64,000 bases of DNA from Planctomycetaceae bacterium (GCA_002702655.1 PABB01000018.1:1-64000), one strand, 5' to 3'; counted from the stretch's first letter, positions 50,262-59,187 are shown. The notes: generated by a model not told the origin, from the letters alone. Made by a program: numbers and translations.

Positions 50262-51032
50262 ATGACAATCGCCATGCGAATCTTGGGCGCCGCGGGCGTG
50301 CTGCTGTGTTTGGCCGCGGTGGTGACCGTGTGGGTTGCGCGGAGTCCGGTGGAGCGCGCTCGGCAGCAGGCGTTCGTCAAAGTTGACGAGTCATTTGCGC
50401 GGATTGACGCCCGGCTGGTCCGCGTGGGCCGGTTGGCCGAGCAGTCGCGCGTGACGCTCGACGATCTGCGGCAGCGCGTGGCTGAAGCCGCTCCGGCTGC
50501 GGCGGTCGAGCAGGCCGCCGAGCGATTGCAGTTGCAGAGCCGCGCCGACCAGCTTGCCGCCGTCTTGCGGCAAGGGCAAACGCTGTTGGACAGCAGCGAC
50601 GACGTGGTGCAGTACATCGAGCAGACGCTACAGGTCGCCGGCAACCTGGGCGCGGCGGTCGATCCCCAGGCGGTCGCGCCGCTGCGGGAGCAGCTCGGCG
50701 AGCTGGCCGAGGAGTTAGGCGACGCCGCTGCGAAGTTGGAAACGGCGGGCAACCTGCTCTCGGGCAATGCTGACGACGCGGAGGCGCCCGAGGGGCGCAG
50801 GCAAGTCGTCGAAACAGTCGGCAAACTCGTCGCCACGTTTGGCAACGTCGACGAGCGGCTGGGCAACACCCGCGATCTCGTGACTTCCTCTCGCGCCGCG
50901 GTGGAGAAGTTCAGCGGTCGACTGGGGCGCCAGCTCCTCTGGACCGCTATCGTCGCGACCGTCATCGCCCTGTGGATGGGCGTCGGGCAGGTCTGCCTGT
51001 GGCGGTGCGGGCGGGCGGACGCCGACGCGTAA
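50262..51032 (+). CDS. Membrane-anchored coiled-coil protein (256 aa)
   Basis: One transmembrane helix lies near the N-terminus (about 5-27) and a second near the C-terminus (about 225-245), with about 195 residues in between that are predicted to form long helices and coiled coils. Examples are FVKVDESFARIDARLVRVGRLAEQSRVTLDDLRQRV and LREQLGELAEELGDAAAKLETAGNLL. The architecture recalls bacterial membrane sensors or scaffolds, but no catalytic or known domain is present. The final WRCGRADADA is short and charged. Function is unknown. It is transcribed divergently from the transporter, with 110 bp between starts. Confidence 0.65.
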   Translation: MTIAMRILGAAGVLLCLAAVVTVWVARSPVERARQQAFVKVDESFARIDARLVRVGRLAEQSRVTLDDLRQRVAEAAPAAAVEQAAERLQLQSRADQLAAVLRQGQTLLDSSDDVVQYIEQTLQVAGNLGAAVDPQAVAPLREQLGELAEELGDAAAKLETAGNLLSGNADDAEAPEGRRQVVETVGKLVATFGNVDERLGNTRDLVTSSRAAVEKFSGRLGRQLLWTAIVATVIALWMGVGQVCLWRCGRADADA

Positions 51033-51093
51033 CCGGATTTTTCGTCGCAGCGAGAAAAGAGTTGCGCTGTTTGGCCCAGGGCCGAACGCACAA

Positions 51094-51125
51094 GGGCGAT
51101 CCAGGTTCGCGAACCTGGACCGCCC
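51094..51125. terminator. Hairpin between convergent genes
   Basis: GGGCG..TCCAGGTTCGCGAACCTGGA..CGCCC gives a stem of about 15 bp with only a few mispairs and an inner perfect palindrome (TCCAGGTTCG/CGAACCTGGA, 51100-51119). It lies between the coiled-coil gene and the DUF1571 gene, so it may end both. No long T run is seen. Confidence 0.55.
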
Positions 51126-51160
51126 TGTGATGGCTCTGGTCGTTGAAGTACTCCGCAGCG

Positions 51161-52096
51161 TCAGTCCTTGAAGTACTCAGGATTGTCGCGGCTGAAGTCG
51201 GCGTCGGTGAAGCCGTTGTTGACCTTCATGTTCATGTAGGTGTAGGTCTCTTCCAGCGGCGGAGCTTCGCCGGGCCGCTCGGGCCACAGGTAAGCTTCGT
51301 AGCGGATGGGGATCCGCAGTTCGTTGTCGATGTACACCCGCGCCTTGTGAAAGCGGAAGTTGGTTCGCTTGATCGGGTGGGTGACTTCCAGCAGCGTGAC
51401 GGGACGCTTGGGGCCGGTCTTGGGGCCCAGCTCGGTCTGCATGTGGCGGACTTCGCATTCGCCGTACTGCACATCGTTACTGGCGACGGTGACCAGTTCT
51501 TCGGTCAGGGCCTTCACGCCCAGTTTGGTGATCGGATACTTCTGCCCCTTCATGGCCAGACGGCCTTCGGGGTTCAGCTCGAACACGCCCAGCTTGCGGC
51601 GGAAACCGCAATCGCGGGCCAGCAGGTCGCCGTCGGTGCCGCGCGGCGCCGGGGCGTCGACGTACAAGCACTCGCGGCCCTTGCTGGGGGCCAGGAAGAA
51701 CAGGTAACAGCTAAACGGCTGATGACGCACCTTCACGTAGGCGACTTCTTGCGGCATCAGTTCGCCGTCGATCCGCTCCTGCTTGTACATGATCGCCGTG
51801 TAGTCGCGAATGTTCTGGTCGATCGTGGCCAGGCTGCTCTTGGCGACGCGCAGCGCGGGCATCAGCGGGTGCTCGCCGGGGTTCTGCTTCTCCAGGTTAA
51901 ACGGCTCGCCCGGCGGCTGGCTGGCCGGCACGATCCGGGAGGCGACCTGGGCGGCCGGCTCTTCATGAGCGACGCGCAGAATGGGCTGCGTCCACTGCGA
52001 ATGGTCTTCTTGAGCGACCGCCGCGAACGACGGCAGCAGAATCCCCGCCGCGGTCGCGATTCGCAGGCAACGGCGAGCTGAAATCAAATGAGACAT
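51161..52096 (-). CDS. Secreted DUF1571-domain protein (311 aa)
   Basis: A signal peptide (about 1-28, ending AVAQED) is followed by a flexible linker and then the DUF1571 domain, a planctomycete/proteobacterial beta-rich fold related to LolA-type lipid carriers. The stretches NIRDYTAIMYKQERIDGELMPQEVAYVKVRHQPFSCYLFFL, GRLAMKGQKYPITKLG and ARVYIDNELRIPIRYEAYLWP are the family's core. It is probably periplasmic or surface-associated and may handle hydrophobic ligands, as LolA does; no reaction is known. ATG 52096 is chosen for the signal peptide. The frame's extension to 52273 has no such support. Confidence 0.82.
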   Translation of the reverse strand: MSHLISARRCLRIATAAGILLPSFAAVAQEDHSQWTQPILRVAHEEPAAQVASRIVPASQPPGEPFNLEKQNPGEHPLMPALRVAKSSLATIDQNIRDYTAIMYKQERIDGELMPQEVAYVKVRHQPFSCYLFFLAPSKGRECLYVDAPAPRGTDGDLLARDCGFRRKLGVFELNPEGRLAMKGQKYPITKLGVKALTEELVTVASNDVQYGECEVRHMQTELGPKTGPKRPVTLLEVTHPIKRTNFRFHKARVYIDNELRIPIRYEAYLWPERPGEAPPLEETYTYMNMKVNNGFTDADFSRDNPEYFKD

Positions 52097-52604
52097 GGTC
52101 AAGACTCTCCTCGGGCGTGGCAGCTTTGCGGGCGGGCCGACGCCGCGAGCGGATGGCCGCAGGTCCGCAAGCGAATCCAGAGGGCCAATCGCTAGGGGGC
52201 GAGGGCGTAACGGTTTGTGGGAAGCGGGTCGGCGCTCGCTAGCGGCAGGGCTAGGCGAGCGATCCAGACGCACGAGTTTCTAGCAAAGTCCGTTCCAGGA
52301 ACGCAGTCGCGTCGGGGCGGAATGGTTGGCCGGGTGATTGGGTCCGGGAAAACCTGCGTCTGACAGGGCGTTGCACGACGCTCTTGCCTGCGCGCTACCC
52401 AGGGTAATCATCGCACGGCGGAACCGAAATAATTACAATTCGTGGCAGAGCCGGCGAGGCTTGCCCAACCGGACCACCTGCGCTCGGCTCAGCCTATCCT
52501 AGCCGCTCGCCGTCGCGACGAGCAGCCGGGTCGTTTCCCGCTGTCTGACGACGGCGGGGCGGAATCGTATCGATTGTACTCTAGCGAGGGAAGAGGAACT
52601 TCCG
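52097..52604. other. Intergenic region between divergent genes
   Basis: 508 bp. No coding frame has a domain signature. A locally AT-rich spot (AATAATTACAATTC, about 52428-52441) might be part of a promoter. Confidence 0.4.
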
Positions 52605-53267
52605 TTGACCGAGCACCCGCAACTGACGATCCGCACGGTCGTCTCGCCCGTTTTTGAAGAGAACGCCTACGTCGTGGCGCCCGCTGGGGGGGGCGACTGC
52701 ATTGTGGTTGACCCCGGGGCCGATACTCCGCAGATCATCTCCGCGGTGCAAGCACTCGGCAAGCCGCCAGCGGCGATCCTCAACACGCACGGACACGCCG
52801 ACCACATTGCGGGCAACGAGGCGCTGAAGGACCAGTGGCCCGACGCGCCGCTGCTGATCGGCCGCGGCGACGCGGACAAACTGAGCGATCCGGTGGCGAA
52901 CCTGTCGGCGCCGTTCGGACTGCCGCTGATCAGCCCGCCGGCGGATCGCCTGCTGGACGAGGATGAAGTGCTGGAGTTCGCGGGCGTGGCGTGGACCGTG
53001 TGGGACACCCCGGGGCATTGCAGCGGTCACATTGCGTACGTGGCCTTGGACCTGGAGCCGGTGGTCGTGCTGGGGGGCGACGTGCTGTTCGCCGGCAGCA
53101 TTGGTCGCAGCGACTTTCCCGACAGCGACCCCGCGGCGCTGTTTGCGTCGATTCGCGAAAAGCTGTTCACGTTGCCCGACGACGCACTGGTGTTGCCGGG
53201 GCACGGTCCGGCGACCACGATCGGTCGCGAGAAGCGGACCAACCCGTTCGTGGGCATCCGCGAATAG
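52605..53267 (+). CDS. Metallo-beta-lactamase-fold hydrolase, glyoxalase II-like (220 aa)
   Basis: This compact MBL-fold hydrolase has the full dinuclear metal site: THGHADHIAGN (HxHxDH, about residues 61-66), a later His in DTPGHCSGHIAY, Asp in GGDVLFAGSIGRSDFP and the terminal His in LVLPGHGPATTIGREK. The order, the Ser-Ile-Gly-Arg-Ser-Asp block and the size match the YcbL/glyoxalase II-like thioesterases, probably acting on thioesters such as S-lactoylglutathione-like compounds. The TTG at 52605 is the start, supported by AGAGGAA just upstream. No operon partner is evident. Confidence 0.88.
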   Translation: MTEHPQLTIRTVVSPVFEENAYVVAPAGGGDCIVVDPGADTPQIISAVQALGKPPAAILNTHGHADHIAGNEALKDQWPDAPLLIGRGDADKLSDPVANLSAPFGLPLISPPADRLLDEDEVLEFAGVAWTVWDTPGHCSGHIAYVALDLEPVVVLGGDVLFAGSIGRSDFPDSDPAALFASIREKLFTLPDDALVLPGHGPATTIGREKRTNPFVGIRE

Positions 53268-53283
53268 TCCGTCGTATTGCGCT

Positions 53284-53362
53284 GGGGTGGCTGGGGACGA
53301 CCGAAGGGAGCCCCCAGTGCTAGCCTCTGGGGGCTGCGCTTCGCTCCGTCCCCAGCCACCCC
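53284..53362. repeat. Nested palindrome
   Basis: Outer arms GGGGTGGCTGGGGACG (53284-53299) and the reverse complement (53347-53362) enclose inner arms AGCCCCCAG (53309-53317) and CTGGGGGCT (53327-53335). The 79-bp structure lies between convergent genes and could fold as a cruciform. It is probably another intergenic repeat family. Confidence 0.8.
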
Positions 53363-53396
53363 CGTGACTAGAGCGCGCACGGCCGGGGCGACCATG

Positions 53397-55175
53397 CTAC
53401 TGCGATTCGTCGTCCAGCGACTGCGTGGCACGCAGTTGCGGGTTAACCTCTTCGGCCGCGTCGTCGGCAACGGGCGTCGCGGGCAACTCGACGGTGAAAC
53501 AACTGCCGTGGCCCAGCGTGCTGGCGACGGTGATTTGCCCGCCGTGCTCTTCCAGAATTTTCTGCGAGACGGGTAGTCCCAGGCCGGTGCCGCGGCCGCC
53601 CTTGCGCGAGACAAAGGCGGTGAAGATCGCTTCCAGGTCGTCGGGCGCGATTCCCGCGCCGTTGTCCTGCACCGTGACCAGCGCCATGCCGCGCGGCTCG
53701 TCGTAGCGCGTGGCGACCGTCACGCACGCGTTTTCGACGTCGTCGCTGGCGTCGATCGCGTTGGTCACCAGGTTGAGGATTGCGCGATGCAACCCCTCGG
53801 GGTCGAACATCAGCTCCGGCATCGCGTCGTCGGGTTGCCACTTCAACTCGACCGACAGATCGCTGGCGCGCGTCTGCATTAACTCGACCACCTCGGCGGC
53901 GATCTCGTTGAGTTGCGCGGCGCACTGCTCTGGCTCGCGATCCTTGCTGAACGTGAGCATGTCGAGCACCAACTGCGAGATCCGCTCCTGATTGCGTTCG
54001 ACGATGTTCCAACCCTTGCGGATGGTGCCGACCGCGTTGATCGCTTCGTCGGGATCGTCCTGCTCGCCCTGCGTAGCGCTGTCGTGGGCGTTGAGCCCCA
54101 GCTCGATCAGGTAGCTGCCGCCGCGCACCCCTTGCAGAATGTTCTTGATGTGGTGCGACAGCGACGCGATCGCCTGCCCCACCGCCGCCAGACGTTCGGC
54201 CTGCACCAGCGCCTTGTAATACGAGGTATCCTCCACCGCCAACGCCGCCTGGTGGGCGATGGCGATCATCAATCGCAAATGTTCTTCCGTGAATTGATCG
54301 GCGCCCTTGGACAGCACCAACCGTTGCGGCGTGGCGGTCGTGTCGATGTAGATGACGCCCACAATGTCGTAGCGCCCCTGCATCGGCACGCAGATCGCTT
54401 CGCGCACCGCCAGGTTGACGATGCTCTGCGCCGGGTCCCAGCGTTTGTCGTCGCGGGCGTTGCTGGTCAGCACGCCTTCGCGGTGTTCCTCGACATAGTC
54501 CAGGATCGTTTTGCTGATTGAGATCTTCTCTTCGCTTTGCGAACCGCGGCGGTGGCGGCGCACCTTGGGCTCGAGTTTGCCCGTCTCCAAATTTTTCATC
54601 ATGATGCAGCCGCGGTCGGCATCGACCCAATCGAAGATCATGTCCATGATTCGATTGAGCAGTTGGTCGATGTCCAGCGTGTGGCTGACGGCCAGGGCCG
54701 TGCGATACATGATCTGCAGGTTGCTGCGGGCCTGCGCGAGAAACGGGTTGGAGGAGCCGCGGGCGTCGGGCATCAACCATTCGCTGCCGCCGGTCTGGCT
54801 GAGCGAGGCGACGATCCGCGATCCGTCGCCGTCGCCGGTGAGCGGCACGATGTTGACCATGCCCGCCAGGTCCTCGGGGGGCGTGTCATGCGAGCCGGTG
54901 TACAGCAGCGTCGAGCGGCCCACCTGCACCTGGTCGCCGGTCAGCAGCGGTTGCTCGGTCACGGCGCGTCCGTTGACGAACGTGCCGTTGCTGCTGCCCG
55001 CGTCGCGCAGCAGGTAACCGTCGCCGCGGCGGATGAGTTCCGCGTGGTTCCGCGACACCTCGGTATCGTGCAAGCGGATCGAATTGGTCTGGGTCCGACC
55101 GATGGAGTGGACGGACTCGTCCAACTCGAACCGCGCACCCTGGTCGCGGCCTTGGATGACAAACAGGGATGCCAC
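53397..55175 (-). CDS. Cytoplasmic sensor histidine kinase: FHA, GAF, HisKA, HATPase (592 aa)
   Basis: An FHA phosphothreonine-binding domain (about 10-95) has SIGRTQTNSIRLHDTEVSRNHAEL and GSSNGTFVNG. A GAF-type domain (about 170-330) follows, then the dimerisation helix with phosphoacceptor His341 in LSHHIKN. The ATP-binding domain has the N box (NLVTNAIDAS), DNGAGI (G1) and GRGTGLGLP (G2). Together these show autophosphorylation with coupling to a phosphothreonine signal, possibly from a Ser/Thr kinase. There is no membrane segment or signal peptide. No response regulator is adjacent. I place the start at GTG 55175 (VASLFVIQGRDQG), which begins the FHA domain properly; the open frame to 55415 is low-complexity. 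Confidence 0.92.
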   Translation of the reverse strand: MASLFVIQGRDQGARFELDESVHSIGRTQTNSIRLHDTEVSRNHAELIRRGDGYLLRDAGSSNGTFVNGRAVTEQPLLTGDQVQVGRSTLLYTGSHDTPPEDLAGMVNIVPLTGDGDGSRIVASLSQTGGSEWLMPDARGSSNPFLAQARSNLQIMYRTALAVSHTLDIDQLLNRIMDMIFDWVDADRGCIMMKNLETGKLEPKVRRHRRGSQSEEKISISKTILDYVEEHREGVLTSNARDDKRWDPAQSIVNLAVREAICVPMQGRYDIVGVIYIDTTATPQRLVLSKGADQFTEEHLRLMIAIAHQAALAVEDTSYYKALVQAERLAAVGQAIASLSHHIKNILQGVRGGSYLIELGLNAHDSATQGEQDDPDEAINAVGTIRKGWNIVERNQERISQLVLDMLTFSKDREPEQCAAQLNEIAAEVVELMQTRASDLSVELKWQPDDAMPELMFDPEGLHRAILNLVTNAIDASDDVENACVTVATRYDEPRGMALVTVQDNGAGIAPDDLEAIFTAFVSRKGGRGTGLGLPVSQKILEEHGGQITVASTLGHGSCFTVELPATPVADDAAEEVNPQLRATQSLDDESQ

Positions 55176-55533
55176 TCGATTTGGCTCTTCTTGGAATCGA
55201 CGAGATGGGGGAGGCGGGAGCAAGGGAGCCTGCGTCGTTTCGTGATTGTAGGACGGCGGCCGGCGAGCGGGTACCCCCTGAGTCCGTAGAGTATTTGACG
55301 GCAAGGACTTAGGGCCGCTACTCCGGTCGGGAAACACGGGTTGGGCAAACGCTGCGGCCCCGAGTGAGCCGCGCCCGACAACTGCCCTTGCCCCGGTCGG
55401 CCGCGGTTTGCACAATACGCCCCGCCTGTCACAGCCCGTCGTCCGCGGATGCGGCCTTCTTGCTAGTTCGCGACGCGGACGGGACCCACCACGATCCGGT
55501 CACGGATGACCAAACCCAGCAAGGAGTGCTGAC
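55176..55533. other. Intergenic region between divergent genes
   Basis: 358 bp between the kinase and the Skp-like gene. The AAGGAG of the latter is at 55521-55526. Nothing else is recognisable. Confidence 0.4.
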
Positions 55534-56148
55534 GTGAAAAAGCTCATGCTTTCGGCCGTCGCCGCGGGGCTCGCTCTGAGCCTGACGACCATTTCGGCTG
55601 CCCAGAACCCGCACGGCGCCAACGCCGCTCGCTACGGCGTGGCCGTGGTCGACGTCACTTTCATCTTCAAAGAGTATCCCAAGTTCAAGTCCGTCATGGA
55701 CGGCTTGAAGAAGGAAATGGAGAACGCCGAGACGGCGCTCAAGGCGGATCGCAACCGGCTGAAGGCGCTGCAGGAACAGCGCGACACGCTGAACGCCACC
55801 AGCGACGAATTCAAGCAACTCGACGAGCAGCTCGCGCGCCAGCAGGCCGACTTCCAGATCAAGGCCGGCAAGATGCGGCGCGACATCATGGAGCGCGAAG
55901 CGAAGGTCTACCTGGACACTTACCGCGAGGTCTCCGCCGCCGTGCGGGCCTACGCCACCAGCAACAACATCGGCCTGGTGATCCGCTTCAACGGCGAGGA
56001 CGTCAATTCGTCGGAGAATCGTCAGGACGTGTTGCGGGCGATCAATCAGCCGATCGTCTTCCAGAACAGCATCGACATCACCCCCGACGTGCTTGGCTTG
56101 CTGAGCCGCGGCGGTGCGACGGCCGCTCGTCCGGCCGCTCGTCGCTAG
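55534..56148 (+). CDS. Skp/OmpH-like periplasmic chaperone (204 aa)
   Basis: A signal peptide (about 1-23) is followed by AVVDVTFIFKEYPKFKSVMDGLKKEME, the beta-strand and first helix typical of Skp/OmpH. A long helical hairpin follows (TALKADRNRLKALQEQRDTLNATSDEFKQLDEQLARQQADFQIKAGKMRRDIMEREAK). The chain returns to the beta-core near NIGLVIRFNGEDV. Skp binds unfolded outer-membrane proteins in the periplasm. GTG 55534 is the start, with AAGGAG at the right spacing. It is the first gene of a series continuing with lpxC and lpxA, as in many Gram-negative outer-membrane gene clusters. Confidence 0.88.
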   Translation: MKKLMLSAVAAGLALSLTTISAAQNPHGANAARYGVAVVDVTFIFKEYPKFKSVMDGLKKEMENAETALKADRNRLKALQEQRDTLNATSDEFKQLDEQLARQQADFQIKAGKMRRDIMEREAKVYLDTYREVSAAVRAYATSNNIGLVIRFNGEDVNSSENRQDVLRAINQPIVFQNSIDITPDVLGLLSRGGATAARPAARR

Positions 56149-56248
56149 TCGAATTCGTGGGCGCCGCGTCGACGCCGCCGCTCAGGCGGCGTCGATGCGC
56201 GGGCGCCGGTGGCTGATTCTGGATTTCTCGCACAGCGAAAGGGCTCCC

Positions 56249-57118
56249 ATGCCCGGCATGCACATGCAACAAACGCTGGCCGCCCCGGCCGTCGTGCATG
56301 GTTTTGGATACTACAGCGGTCTGGACGTGCGCGTCGAGTTCCGCCCGGCCGCGGTTGACGCGGGGATCACGTTTGTCCGCACGGACTTGGGCCCCTCGGC
56401 CCGCATCCCGGTGCGCAGCGACCTGCGGGTCGACGTGCCGCGGCGCACGAATCTTCGGCTGCGCGGCGCGGAAGTCGCCATGGTCGAGCACGTGCTGGCC
56501 GCGCTGGCCGGTTTGCACATCGACAACTGCGAAGTGCATGTCGATCAGGCCGAAATGCCCGGGTGCGACGGTTCGGCGCTGGCATTCGTCGAAGCGATCC
56601 AGGCCGCGGGCATCAAATCACAGGACGCCCCGGCGCGCACGCTTGCCGTGACCCGCGCGGTGCGCATCGAACATGGGAATTGCTGGATTGAAGCGGCGCC
56701 CGACCCGAGCGGCGCCCTGCGTATTGAGTACCGACTCGATTACCAACACGACGCCGTGTTGGGTCGACAGACAGCCTCGACGGTGGTGACGCCCGACAGC
56801 TTCTCGCGCGAATTGGCTCCTTGCCGCACATTCCTGCTGGCGAGCGAGGCGGACCAACTGCGAGCGGCCGGTCTGGGGCAGCGCGTCACCTCGCGCGACG
56901 TGCTGGTCTTCGGCGAGCAGGGAGTGATTGACAACGAGCTGCGGTTTGCCAACGAATGCGCCCGCCACAAGGCGCTCGACGTGCTGGGCGACCTGGCTCT
57001 GACTGGATGTCGCGTGAGCGGCCACATCGTGGCCTATCGCAGCGGACACCGACTCAACGCCGCCCTGGCGGTGCGCTTGCTGCAGCAGGCCGGCGCAGGC
57101 GTCGCGCTAAGCGCATAA
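56249..57118 (+). CDS. lpxC: UDP-3-O-acyl-N-acetylglucosamine deacetylase LpxC (289 aa)
   Basis: This is the zinc-dependent deacetylase that commits UDP-acyl-GlcNAc to lipid A synthesis. The domain I motif MVEHVLAALAGLHIDNC carries Glu80 and zinc ligand His81. In domain II, ARHKALDVLGDLALTG supplies the other two zinc ligands, His and Asp (HKALD). RSGHRLNAALA has the catalytic His of the closing helix. AEMPGCDGSALAF is the family's 'E.P..DGSA.pF' segment. The length is normal for LpxC alone, not fused to FabZ. Start ATG 56249 has GGG/CTCCC sequence upstream with a modest ribosome-binding site; extension to 56114 overlaps the Skp gene. Confidence 0.94.
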   Translation: MPGMHMQQTLAAPAVVHGFGYYSGLDVRVEFRPAAVDAGITFVRTDLGPSARIPVRSDLRVDVPRRTNLRLRGAEVAMVEHVLAALAGLHIDNCEVHVDQAEMPGCDGSALAFVEAIQAAGIKSQDAPARTLAVTRAVRIEHGNCWIEAAPDPSGALRIEYRLDYQHDAVLGRQTASTVVTPDSFSRELAPCRTFLLASEADQLRAAGLGQRVTSRDVLVFGEQGVIDNELRFANECARHKALDVLGDLALTGCRVSGHIVAYRSGHRLNAALAVRLLQQAGAGVALSA

Positions 57119-57280
57119 AGGCGGACCACCCAGATCACCGGAATTGAGAAACAGAGTCGAGACGCGAAACTCGAAAGCGGAAAAAGCGGGCGAGCACTGT
57201 TACCGCCCGGACGACGATGCGACCCGCCCGGCAGGCATGTCCAACGCCGAGCAGTCGCCTAAAGCAGGATTGCAGCAGTT

Positions 57281-58087
57281 ATGGCTACCAGCATTGCGGC
57301 CAACGCTTGGGTTGATCCCCGCGCGGAACTCGACGACGGCGTCGAGGTGGGGCCGTTCTCGATGATCGGGCCCGAGGTGCGCGTCGGCCGCGGCACGCGG
57401 CTTATCGGGCAAGTGACGCTGATGGGGCGCGTCGATATCGGCCCCGACAACGTCATCTATCCCAATGCGGTCGTCGGCGGCGAACCGCAGGACGTGTCGT
57501 ATCAGGGCTCGCCCACGCAAGTCGTGATCGGCGAGGGGAACGTGCTCCGCGAAGGCGTCACGGTCAATCGCGGCACCGAGAAAGAAGAGGGCGTCACCCG
57601 CATTGGCGATCACAATCTGCTGATGGCGGGGGTCCATGTGGCCCATGATTGTCAGCTGGGCAGCCATATCACCATTGCCAACGCCACGCTGCTGGCCGGG
57701 CACGTGCATGTGCATGACCACGCGTCCATTTCCGGCAGCGTGGCGGTGCATCACTTTGTGACGATTGGCCGCTACAGCTTCATCGGCGGGTTGAGCCGCG
57801 CGCTGCACGACATTCCTCCGTACATGCTGTGCGAGGGCAGCCCGGCGCGGCCGCGGTGCATCAACATCGTCGCCCTGCGACGCAACCAGTTTTCGCGCGA
57901 GGTGATCGACAACCTCGCCGCCGCCCACAAGCTGCTGTACCGCTCCAAGGTCGGCCCGGGGCACGCCTACGACATTCTGAAATCAAAGGGCCACCTCTGC
58001 ACCGAGGTCGAGGAACTGTTCCAGTTCCTCCAGGGGCAGCAGCAGGGCAAACACGGCCGCGGCCGCGAAATGAGGAGAGCAGCGTGA
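57281..58087 (+). CDS. lpxA: UDP-N-acetylglucosamine acyltransferase LpxA (268 aa)
   Basis: This is the first enzyme of lipid A assembly, a left-handed beta-helix of hexapeptide repeats ([LIV]-G-x4). The catalytic His is H122 in VHVAHDCQLG. GGEPQDVSYQG and VNRGTEKEEGVTRIG are family signatures that contact the UDP-sugar and acyl chain. The C-terminal helical domain (about 195-255: ALRRNQFSREVIDNLAAAHKLLYR) is present. The length is as expected. The stop overlaps the next gene (GTGA). It follows lpxC by 162 bp and is probably in the same operon. Confidence 0.95.
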   Translation: MATSIAANAWVDPRAELDDGVEVGPFSMIGPEVRVGRGTRLIGQVTLMGRVDIGPDNVIYPNAVVGGEPQDVSYQGSPTQVVIGEGNVLREGVTVNRGTEKEEGVTRIGDHNLLMAGVHVAHDCQLGSHITIANATLLAGHVHVHDHASISGSVAVHHFVTIGRYSFIGGLSRALHDIPPYMLCEGSPARPRCINIVALRRNQFSREVIDNLAAAHKLLYRSKVGPGHAYDILKSKGHLCTEVEELFQFLQGQQQGKHGRGREMRRAA

Positions 58088-59187
58088 ATCGTCTACGCCT
58101 GGCAGTCGTCGGTACGGGACATTTGGGGAGAATCCACGCCCGGCTGGCGGCCGGATTGCCCGAAATCGAACTGGTCGCCGTCGCCGACGCCAACCCGGCC
58201 GCCGCGCACAGCGTGGCTGCCGAGACAGGCGCCATGACGGTCGCGCAGTTGTCCGAACTGGTGGGCGAGGTCGACGCCGCCGTGGTGGCGACGCCGACCG
58301 ACACGCACTGCCAAGTGGCCAGCCAATTGATCGCCAGCGGCATTCACGTGCTGGTCGAGAAGCCGCTGGCCCCCACCGCTGACGAAGCCGACCGGTTGGT
58401 CCGGCTCGCCCGCCGCAATCACGCGGTGTTGCAGGTGGGGCACGTCGAACGGTTCAACCCCGCGCTGGAAGCCGTCGCTGACAAGCTGGTCGAACCGAAG
58501 TTCATTGAAGCCCGTCGACAGAGCACCTACACCTTCCGCTCGACCGACGTGGGCGTGGTTCTCGACTTGATGATTCACGACATCGACGTCGTGCTGTCGT
58601 TGATTGGGTCGGTCGTGGTCCGCGCCGATGCCGCCGGCGTTTCGGTGATGGGCGGCCACGAAGACATGGTCAGCGCCCGACTGCACTTCGAGTGCGGCGC
58701 CGTGGCCAACCTGACCGCGTCGCGCACCAGCTACGCTCCGGCCCGCACCATGCAGGTATTCACGCCGCAGCGGTTCGCCGCCATCGACTTTGCCACGCGG
58801 CAGGCGACGCTGGTTGAGCCCAACGAATCGATTCTCGCCGGGGCGATCGACCTGGAGCATCTGCCCGCCGAGGCGAAGGCCGAGATGCGCGACCGGCTGT
58901 TCGACGACTGGCTGGTCAAGCAAACCGTCGAAGCGCCAGCGAGCAACGCGATCGAAAATGAGCTGCGCGACTTTGCCGCGGCGATCACCACCGGCAGCCA
59001 ACCGCGCGTGACCGGCGCCGCGGGCCGCGACGCCGTGTTCGTGGCGGAGATGATCCTCTCCAGCGTCGCCACGCACCGTTGGGACGGTCGCGACGGCACG
59101 CGGGTCGGCGCCCACCCCTTCCCCGCTGCTGCCGCCGCCGACCGTTGGAGCGACGACGACACGGTCGTGTGGCGTAAGGCAGGTTGA
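58084..59187 (+). CDS. Gfo/Idh/MocA-family oxidoreductase, GnnA-like (367 aa)
   Basis: The N-terminal NAD(P)-binding domain has LAVVGTGHLGRIHARLAAGLP and the EKPLAP motif with Lys in the active site. The C-terminal alpha/beta domain has QVGHVERFNPALEAV and LDLMIHDIDVVLSL (catalytic-type His/Asp), as in sugar dehydrogenases of this family. The GTG start (58084) overlaps the lpxA stop (GTGA), with GAGGAG upstream. It resembles GnnA, which oxidises the 3-OH of UDP-GlcNAc next to lpxA in bacteria making 2,3-diamino-lipid A. No GnnB-like aminotransferase follows, so the specific role is inferred only. Confidence 0.85.
   Translation: MNRLRLAVVGTGHLGRIHARLAAGLPEIELVAVADANPAAAHSVAAETGAMTVAQLSELVGEVDAAVVATPTDTHCQVASQLIASGIHVLVEKPLAPTADEADRLVRLARRNHAVLQVGHVERFNPALEAVADKLVEPKFIEARRQSTYTFRSTDVGVVLDLMIHDIDVVLSLIGSVVVRADAAGVSVMGGHEDMVSARLHFECGAVANLTASRTSYAPARTMQVFTPQRFAAIDFATRQATLVEPNESILAGAIDLEHLPAEAKAEMRDRLFDDWLVKQTVEAPASNAIENELRDFAAAITTGSQPRVTGAAGRDAVFVAEMILSSVATHRWDGRDGTRVGAHPFPAAAAADRWSDDDTVVWRKAG

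Noticed and set aside
48533-51091. An 852-codon minus-strand frame overlapping the Nramp-like and neighbouring genes
   Set aside because: Its translation is Ser/Arg/Ala-rich with no domain. It covers genes with clear signatures in other frames and is a by-product of high GC.
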